Positions 56,201-64,000 of a stretch of DNA of 64,000 nucleotides are shown here, piece after piece. Under the pieces are notes generated by a model. It was not told the origin of the DNA. It ran no database searches and worked only from the letters and a program-made list of their open reading frames with translations. The position numbers and the translations under genes are program-made. The DNA is from Acephala macrosclerotiorum. Lineage: Eukaryota > Ascomycota > Leotiomycetes > Helotiales > Mollisiaceae. Position 1 is the stretch's first letter. Every line of letters begins with the position of its first letter. The stretch covers positions 1 through 64,000 of the forward strand of contig MU119458.1 of NCBI GenBank assembly GCA_014904845.1, written 5' to 3'.

Positions 56201-58451
56201 TGAGTTTCGAGCAAGCTGATTAAATTGAGGAAGCGAGAAGTGGACTGTCTGGGTTGAAGAGGCGGTAGGGCAGCGGCTTTGAGCTGATACGAGTTGGTCT
56301 GATGAGGTAATAGGTCAGAGACTTTGGGTTGGTGAGAGAATAGGTCAAACTGTTTGGGCTGATGAAGCACCCCGCCAGATTTTGGGGACTAAATTAGTAT
56401 CGAAAACTATATTGGACAATAATTGTTAGAAGTTGAAGTCTCACAGGACTTCGGGGAAGCTGCAACGTTGAGAATCGGTACCCTAATGCGGAACACACCG
56501 CGAACTTAATTAACCACGACCCTTTTCGACCAGGGCAGGATCTACCTGCACCTCATCGATTCAAGGAGATCCTGGTCGGGCACCACTTTAAGGTTCAAAA
56601 GCGCGGCAACTGCCCATTTCATCACATCTTCCGCGCCAAGTTACATAGGGTTGCATTCGGCACCTTTGCCGGACAATGCGTATTCGAAACCTGCAGGGGC
56701 TGTCCGCGGCTTCCAAAAGTTTGAAACATTCGGCCGCGTGCCAGAAGTGAAAAATGGGCTGAGTGTTGTTGATGATATCCACTACGTTGTCGCGTCGACT
56801 TGACAGTTATCAATCTCTTGCATTGCATTGCTCCGCTTTCGTCAAATGCCAACCTTATTTTGTTGACGCGTTACTCCACATTACTTTTTTTTGGGGACAT
56901 GCTGGGTTGGAGATATCCCAAAGATAGGCGATGCGAGATCTTGAAGTGTCGAGATGAAATCGTGGGTAAAGTTTACTTGATACCTTATCCTTGCCTGTTC
57001 GTTCCATCATAACGCGCTCCTGGTGATGAACCTGTTTTTCTGGTCCTTTAATTTGTCGCTGACTCAAAGTATCTTACGAGGCTGAAGGGAGTAAGTAGAC
57101 CTTGCTTGGGTGAATTCTCCGTCGTGTCGTCTCAACTCCTCAAGTATACGACAGCGTGTACGGCAACTCGTCAGATGTGTCCTCAGGGATAGCCACGCCC
57201 AACACAAGCAATCCTCGTCTCGTCGTTTTCGACTTCGATGCGCCTGATTACTGCAGAGTGTGATTCGGCTGCATCTAGTACCTACCTTCTTCGTTACTCT
57301 AAAGGACAGGTTGATGATTTCCTTCAACCTCGGTAGACAATTGTTGCTGTAAGCTTGAAAGCCTCATGCAGCAGGTTACCATTGGGCACATCGAAAGTTC
57401 GGAACAGATTACCGTCGGGTTTTTCGAGCTTCAGATCCGCTTATGCTTCTATTCGTGCCATTTATTCAAAAAGAAGGTAGCTAAGCGAGGGATTAAATAC
57501 AAGTCTTGGCGTAAATGTTAAAGAATGGGGCTCTTTTCTGCCAGAATGGACCCTTGCTGTTATCGATTAGCCGGAAAGTCCACCTTCTGAAACGATCGTT
57601 TGCTTTCTCAATCCCTCGAAATCGTTCATCTTTCTTCCGAGAGATCTGTCTTCATGCCGAATGATTGGAAGGCTCGAATCGGATGAGCAGACATTGAAAT
57701 TTCCCATGCTGCATATAGAACTTCCTAATTGAGATTATCTCATTACAAGCTTTCGGAGTATCAAAACAAATTTCCAAGCTTCTTAGAACAATAGTAGTTG
57801 GTAGGTCAAGATTTCTGACTTCCTTATCGAGATACGAGCTTATCTTATCTGCCGATGCACAGCAACAGACAGTACTCCTGCGGTGAGCGTATTTGTAAAG
57901 TAGTATGTTATCTCATCTATTTTGCTCGCCTGCGCTTTAGTGTATCAGCACCAGTATGTCGCTGCTTGAGTCTGCATCAGATCACATTTTCTGTCCTAGA
58001 CTGGAAGGAAACTGGAAACGAAAAAGATTGCCGAGCACTGCGTGTGCCAAGCTAATCACTTCTGCAAGACGTGCCGAGCATCCCCGCTATTAGAGAAGGT
58101 GGATCCGGCTGCCACTGCTAATTGCCCTTGCGCTAAATGAGGAGGTTCGTAGAATAAGTAGATCTACAACTGACTACATGGGAATAGCTTCAAACGGAGC
58201 TCCATATGTCTTGCAAGCCTGGTATCTCGAAATGGCGCAAGGAAGTGTTCTCCATATTATTCCCGGATCACAGACGGTGCGTGGATCTGGTGGACTACTG
58301 GACTCCGAAGGATTATCATCAACAGATATATGTCTCTTTTATTCTGAGCTCTCCCTCCCAGAATGTCTGTACACTGGTTGTGGCTGACGCCTCGTCTCAC
58401 CTCTTTCATACTTAATTTTCCTTTTGAGGCTGGACTTCTCTAAATCTCATT
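56201..58451. other. Intergenic, no gene recognised
   Basis: About 2.2 kb. Frames below 90 codons on both strands have no domain. The left part may include a short 5' exon of the enoyl-CoA hydratase gene. From 58178 the sequence approaches the adenylation gene and reads open in two frames, without start-proximal conservation. Confidence 0.4.
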
Positions 58452-61400
58452 ATGGCAATTTTCCAAGGCCTTGAGGGTCTCGCTTTTTCTGATCAGGTTC
58501 TTTTTAATCAATTCGGCAGGGGCCGGGACATACCTACACCATTCAGGACAGTGCATCAAGCTGTCGAGGCCATTGTCGACCAGCAGCCCAACGTCATCGC
58601 GGTCGAGCAAGATGGACGAAATCTCACCTACTATGAATTGGAAATGGCTGCCAATGGCCTTGCAAATCGCCTCATTTCAATGGGTCTAGAGCCACGACAG
58701 CGGGTCTGCCTCGTGGTTCAGCGCTCTCTGCCGATGGCGATTGCTATGCTGGCAATTTTGAAATCTGGCTGTCAATATGTGCCGCTTGATGGCCAAGTGA
58801 CTGCCGAGTCTGCGCTAAAACACATTATAAATGATACAAAGGCACCGTTCATCCTATGTCTCGAGAAATTCTACGACAAAGTACAAAAGTTAGCGCCATA
58901 TGGAACAACGATTGTTGTCCTGGATTCATCGTTGGAGGAACCAAGTTCTTTCACTAGACCAGTGGTTCAAGTGTCAAAACAAGATGGAGCATATGCGATC
59001 TATACGTCGGGTGAGATTATGTTCCCAGGTACCCAAAAATTGTGATCGAACTTCTCTAACGGATCTCGGGTAGCACTGGACCTCCAAAGGGAGTCGATAT
59101 TGCGCATGGAAACGTATGCAACCTCCTCTGCAATTACCCCGGAAACTTGAACATCAGACGGGGAACACAGGTGGCACAACTTCTCTCGATCTCGTTTGAC
59201 ATGGGTTCGTGGTCCCATAAAACGGTTTGGGGGTGGCCTGCTGATCTTTTGGTAGGACAATGGGAGATTTTCGGAACACTAATGAACGGAGGAACTCTCC
59301 TTATCCGAACAAGTGACTGGAAGTACGTTCTGAGGCGGGTGGGTGTCCCTTCGAAAATTTCTCTGTTATTTGCTAACACTACCATCAGGCACACACCGTC
59401 ATTTCGACACCATCGATTTTGGCAACGTTTCCCAGGCAAGATTACTCGAACATCAAAGTGGTGGCATTGGCCGGAGAGCCATGCCCCAAGGCGTAGGTTA
59501 ATTCATCCTGGCATGAAAGACCGATATCTGATTCACATTGCAGATTGGCCGATGACTGGGCTCAGCAAGTAACGTTCTACAATTGTTGCGGCCCAACAGA
59601 GGTGACCATTGTCAATACGATGCACAAACATAAGGCTGGGAAAGAGCTTTCCATCGGCAAACCAGTCCCCAACACTAGTGTTTATATACTTGACGAGTGC
59701 GAGGAGCCTGTTCCCATCGGCCAAACTGGCTTGATGTGGGTAGGAGGGGCCGCAGTGTCGAGGGGCTACATGAATCTTCCTGAATTGACGTCGACGAGAT
59801 ACAAGTACGATAAGTTTACGAATGATGGGTGAGTTAAGCAATTGGCCTTGACAAGATATCGCATCTTACAATCATGGCAGGTCGATAATGTTCAATACTG
59901 GTGATCTGTGTCGCTGGCGGCCAGATGGGTCAATAGCACATGAGGGACGCGCTGATGATCAGGTCAAAATTAAGGTAAGAAACGTGGAGCTCGATGCAAG
60001 ATCCAAATATCTAACTGTATGTAGGGGTTCAGAGTCGAACTTGACAGTGTTTCTGCATCGATGGAGGTAGAAATATTTACTCTTATTCTCTACAAAATTT
60101 GTTGACAATGAATAGGCAACTCCTGGTGTCAGCAAAGCATGCGCCATCTTCAGCGAGAAAACCCTCTGGGGCTTTTATTCCAGCTCTTCATACGTAGAAG
60201 AGAGCGAAGTAAAAGCGGTGGTGGGGAAATGCCAGCCTTATTACGCCGTTCCCTCGAGATTCGTGTTTCGAGAAAACCTGCCAATGACCTCGAATGGCAA
60301 AATCGACAAACGAGCTCTCCTTGCTTCCGTTGGTGTCATTTCTTCTGCCCCTACTACGGCTCCTGCCACATCCACAGCTTCCACCGCCGTTGCCAACTTC
60401 TCAAAACCTACCCAAGCTGTCCTACCTTTGGAAAAGCAGCAAATGCAAGTTATCATTTCGGCACCATCCAGAGTCGGGACAGCCTCTTCCGCAGACAGCG
60501 ATTTTCTAGAGAAATTCGAACTGCCACCGAAGAAAGGACGACACGGACTTCGTGCGTTACGGCATCGCATATTCTCGCTTTATCGCCGTCTTTTTTCAAT
60601 GGTCTTTGTGGGCAACATAATTGCGGTGCTTTCCATGATCGGACTTGGAAAAACTGGCCACGCCCTCCAGAACGTCTCGACAGCTGTGGCTGCCAATCTT
60701 TGCATGGCGGTTTTGATGCGACAGGAACATGTCATCAACCTCTTATTTACGATTGCTTGTTCCGTTCCGACCTCATCACCTCTGTGGCTGAGAAGGAACT
60801 GTGCCAAGGTTTACCACATTGGAGGGCTGCACTCAGGATGTGCTGTGGCATCCACAATATGGCTGGTCATCTTCACTGCCGGTACAACCATCGTGCATAC
60901 AGACGCCACGGTCCTGGTTGTGTCATACTTAATCATAGCTCTGCTCCTGGCGATGCTGGTATTCGCTCACCCGACAATGAGGCAGAAGTATCACGATAAG
61001 TTTGAATTGGTGCATAGATTTGCAGGTTGGACAGCGCTTGCCTTGTTCTGGGCTCAGACCTTGGTCTTCGCCAACGACTTCCGTGGAGCGCAATCACTTG
61101 GTCAAGCTCTGATATCCAGCCCAGGTTTCTGGCTGCTTTCTATCGCGACAAACAGCGTCATCCTTCCATGGCTGAACTTACGAAAAGTCACGGTCCGAGC
61201 GGACGTGCTTTCTCAGCATGCTGTGAGGCTGTACTTTACATACGCCAACCCAACGGTTGGGACTGCTATTCGACTCTCAGAAAGACCTCTTCTCGAATGG
61301 CATGCATTCGCAACTATCGCTAAGCCTAACGACAAGGAGTTCTCAGTCCTCGTCTCGAATGCAGGAGATTGGACGAATCGACAAATAAACAAAGCGCCCA

Positions 61401-61801
61401 CCAAACTCTGGGTCAGTGGTGTTCCAGCCTGCGGTGTTCTTCGCATCGCACCTCTCTTCCGTTCGATCGTTTTGGTCGCGACTGGCTCTGGAATCGGACC
61501 TTGTTTGCCTGTCATCTACGCCAAGAAAGTGCCAGCTCGGATTTTCTGGTCGACTCCGCATCCCGAGCAGAATTTCGGAAACGAGGTCATTGATGCGGTG
61601 AAAGATGCGGATCCAGATGCGGTTATTCACAACACGAAGACGATGGGTAGGCCGGATATGGTGGCTATTACCTACAGGCTATTGAGAGAGAGTGGCGCTG
61701 AGGCGGTGGCCATTATTAGTAACAAAAAGTTGACGCAGATGGTTGTTTATGCGATGGAGGCCAGGGGCATTCCTGCTTTTGGGGCGATTTTCGATTCGTG
61801 A
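58452..61801 (+). CDS. Carrier-less adenylation domain fused to ferric-reductase-like membrane module
   Basis: Eight exons: 58452-59010, 59070-59204, 59256-59338, 59389-59492, 59544-59828, 59881-59974, 60025-60066, 60116-61801 (995 aa). The N-terminal half is an adenylation domain: LTYYELEMAANGLAN, YTSGSTGPPKGV, NCCGPTEVT, GLMWVGGAAVSRGYMN, NTGDLCRW, EGRADDQVKIKGFRVEL and NGKIDKRAL. No carrier-protein LGGxS follows; instead an Ala/Thr/Ser-rich linker leads to several membrane helices with paired His (HIGGLHSG, HRFAGW) and a reductase-like end (VLVATGSGIGPCLPV). Such fusions would activate an acid at a membrane and possibly reduce or move it; the product is unknown. Intron 1 fits only with a GG 3' end (59068-59069), the chief anomaly. 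Intron 2 (51 nt) is stop-free and divisible by three. Confidence 0.85.
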
Positions 61802-61989
61802 AGGGTGGCATCTGGATAGAGCTTTGTGGTGGAACATTTTTGACACTTTGGCTAGACCATCTACCTTCTCTCCTTAAAATTTACACTTTCGACACGATTG
61901 ATATCTAAGAGCTTGCGGATGATGGTCGTGGAGCTTTGATCTAGTTTGCGAGCGCATACATAAGGCCGTTCTGCTTCATCTTGATATGT

Positions 61990-63015
61990 TCATTCTGCTA
62001 GAGGGTGGTCGCCAAATTGGCTCAACGTTCCAAAATATAGACCAAACTTCGATGCAGTAGTTGCAAATCCAATCACCCTCTTCTCCCATTCCTCAGGACT
62101 CATCGCCGCGTCCTTTTCAAACACTTTCTTCAGTAATAATGCATGTATCGCCCCTTGCGAAAGCCCTCCAGTCATGTGCAGCCTCAATCCCGCAATCACA
62201 TCGCCCACGATGATGACTTTCCACCCATGAAAACTGCCTTCGTCGCCAAATTGTCGGTGACGGCTTGGATGAATGGTTGTTCTACCTTCTGAAAAATCTC
62301 GTTCATTGGGTTTGTAAGAATTGCTTCGGAGATCTTTCGTTATTCGTCTCGGATTTCGGGTCGAATCTTGCCTACTCCCAGTGAAAACTCGTGCGACTGG
62401 CCATTTGAGTCCGTGAAGACCTTCTCAAATTGTTTTTGGTCAACGTTATAATACCAGACGACATTGCACATTTTGTCTCCTTCTTTCAAGCTCCCGTAAT
62501 AACCAGGTATCTTGTAGCTACGAACTGTGTCAGCAGGCATGTATGAAGTTGGAGCGGAATACGAACTGCAAAATATGGCCTCCTTTGGAATAGAAGAAGG
62601 TTACACTCTCTCCCATGAAATTCAAGGTATCTCGAGAAATTTCAGATTCTTCGGCGTTTCTCCTCCACGCCACATACCCCGCCCATGTTCTCTCACTCTC
62701 CGGAAGCATCAGCTTCCTCACAGTCGAGCTCGGTCCATCAGCGCTAATCAGAAAGCTCGCATCTAATGTCTCTTTCTTTCCATTTGAACTCTCGTAATCA
62801 ACTCTAACAAGATCATAACCTACGTACCTACGTCTTGAACGGCCGTGAACCTCACTCCATCGAGATACCTCGCCTCCGCCTCCGCCTCCCTCCTTCCTGT
62901 AGCAGGGGTACCTAACAAAATAAGCCCTGATTTTACATTTGTTTAGGAGCCGACTTCTTCGGGAGTAATTTTTCGGGAGTGTATCAAGTTTCATGTGCCA
63001 AATCCTTCGAACCAT
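61990..63015 (-). pseudogene. FAD-dependent monooxygenase remnant
   Basis: Recognisable pieces in order: RYLDGVRFTAVQDV and GYDLVRVDYESSNG, the FAD-site run SFLISADGPSSTVRKLMLPE, AGYVAWRRNAEE, then after a 49-nt intron CNVVWYYNVDQKQFEKV, and finally a GD-type motif reading GDVIAGLRLHMTGGLSQG. Damage is extensive. An 8-bp exact duplication (62818-62825 and 62826-62833) shifts the frame. A TAA lies at 62342-62340. One T appears missing in a T-run at 62233-62230. The conserved GDAxxxxxPHxxxG reads V, L and M at positions expected to be A, P and T. The Rossmann N terminus is absent, and AT-rich repeat DNA begins where it should be. Aromatic-hydroxylase family by architecture. Confidence 0.75.
62818..62833. 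repeat. 8-bp tandem duplication (possible transposon footprint)
   Basis: Two abutting copies of ACCTACGT. Removing one copy restores the monooxygenase frame across QDVGYDLVRVDYES. hAT elements make 8-bp target duplications, and imperfect excision can leave such footprints. Confidence 0.5.
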
Positions 63016-64000
63016 CTAAAACTCTGCTTGCCTATTTATCCAACCCTTGAGTTTACTATTTTTAAGCTAAGCCGGCCTTAACTAAACCTCGAGCAGATCA
63101 AGCCTCGAACAAACAATCGAGCAAACCGAACCTTAAGTAGACTGAGCTTTGAACAGCCCAAACTTTAAGCAAATTAAGCTTTGAGTAGAGTAACTTCTAA
63201 ACGAGCAAACAAAATAAAAATAAGAATAAAAAAGAGAGAAATAAGAGAAAGCAATTCCTTAAATAAAAGTAATTAATATTATACTTTATACTTGATTTTT
63301 ATTATAATATATATATGCGTAATACTCTTTTAATAAACGCATTAAACTCGGCTTTTATTAATTTAATACGTTGGAAACATGGAATTGTACTTTGTATTAA
63401 TAAGTTTTATTTTTGACAATATTTACATTTACGTTTATATTTATATTCATATTTATACTCACATTTACGTTAATACTAATACTAATATTGAAAAAGAAAT
63501 AAGTATTTCAAATTAATAAAAAGTAAAATAAATAAAAATGCAAAGAAGAAATAAGAGAGAAAAATAAGAGGGAAAAATAAAAAAGAGAGATAAAAAGGAG
63601 TTCTTGAAATAGGAAAAGTCTTGTAAAGAGCCTTGAAGTAGTTTTGAAGTGGTAAAATCCTAAAGTAGTCGAATTTTGAAATGGTAGAATTTTGAAAGTA
63701 ATATAATAATTTCCCAAACTTAGTCTTATATTATTAAATTAAGCTTTTAAGCGGACACCTTTAAACTTTTAAGTTTAAAAATTTATTATAATAAAAAAAC
63801 TTTATTATTATAAGCTACAGAGTTTATTAAATAATTTTTTCTAGTATTATTATTACGGAACGGTTTCGAATTCGAAATCTTAGTCCGATTATAGCTCAAA
63901 AGTGGTTATATAAGCTCTGCCTTTATTCTTTTATTCTTTTGAAACCTCGCTCGACTCCCGATTTACTTTCGAAAAGCTCGATTTTATTTGATATACCCTT
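63016..64000. repeat. AT-rich repeat-derived tract with 16-bp minisatellites
   Basis: From about 63040 the sequence becomes strongly A+T-rich. Eight degenerate 16-bp units lie at 63087-63210 (CCTCGAGCAGATCAAG, CTTTGAACAGCCCAAA, CTTTAAGCAAATTAAG and variants). A second block near 63622-63715 has similar units (TTTTGAAATGGTAGAA, TTTTGAAGTGGTAAAA). Between them are A-rich and T-rich runs and hexamer-like ATTTAYRTTTAY repeats around 63420-63480. No coding trace remains. It looks like a heavily mutated repeat of the AT-rich class that RIP creates. Confidence 0.6.
63087..63210. repeat. 16-bp minisatellite array
   Basis: Tandem units start at 63087, 63103, 63131, 63147, 63163, 63179 and 63195, with a partial unit at 63119. 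The approximate consensus is YYTYRARYAR followed by six variable bases. It borders the monooxygenase remnant. Confidence 0.55.

Noticed and set aside
1..64000. CRISPR arrays, bacterial operon signals, rRNA genes
   Set aside because: None seen. The window is nuclear fungal DNA and the repeats present are tandem or dispersed without CRISPR spacing.

Overview
This is nuclear DNA of a filamentous ascomycete (Pezizomycotina). The evidence is many genes with short (about 45-80 nt) GT-AG introns carrying CTAAC/CTAAT branch sites, a Zn2Cys6 regulator with a fungal-specific domain, fungal-type MFS and NCS1 carriers, a fungal type-IIC P-type ATPase, a carrier-less adenylation/ferric-reductase-like fusion, and AT-rich repeat-derived sequence at the right edge. 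I cannot place it to genus.

Layout. 0-2 kb: 3' end of a hAT transposase gene with palindromic subterminal sequence, then a frameshifted gene remnant. 3-16.6 kb: a compact accessory block with a Zn2Cys6 regulator (-), a tRNA-Ala gene (-) containing two mRNA-type introns, a P450 (-) and a homogentisate-dioxygenase-family enzyme (+) divergent from one promoter, an NCS1 permease (-), and an isochorismatase-fold amidohydrolase (-) and an HSL-type hydrolase (+) divergent from a second promoter. Both divergent promoters carry nearly the same 17-bp palindrome (TTGCCG-NTGGC-CGGCAA), so these genes probably form one regulon. I read the block as an uptake, hydroxylation, ring-cleavage and amide-hydrolysis pathway for a 2,5-dihydroxy (hetero)aromatic compound. 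16.6-28.8 kb: about 12 kb without a convincing gene. 28.8-36.2 kb: ARPC5, a quinate-type sugar transporter, and a damaged second sugar transporter. 36.2-39 kb: repeats and a broken acidic ORF. 39-56.2 kb: mostly housekeeping genes (conserved protein of unknown function, RlpA-like membrane protein, Na/K-type ATPase, NDUFAF5-like methyltransferase, AP-2 alpha adaptin, enoyl-CoA hydratase), with repeat remnants and a decayed gene near 49 kb. 58.4-61.8 kb: adenylation domain fused to a ferric-reductase-like membrane module. 62-63 kb: a decayed FAD monooxygenase with an 8-bp duplication. 63-64 kb: AT-rich DNA with 16-bp minisatellites.

The two observations I rate highest are the tRNA-Ala gene interrupted by two sequences with every hallmark of spliceosomal introns, and the palindrome-linked catabolic block whose dioxygenase keeps its iron ligands but lacks the residues expected to hold the homogentisate carboxylate.

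Exon coordinates come from manual reading of splice signals and reading frame. Several genes (34-36, 39-41, 56, 58-59 and 62 kb) need non-canonical splicing or carry lesions. Sequencing or assembly error cannot be excluded for them from this window alone.
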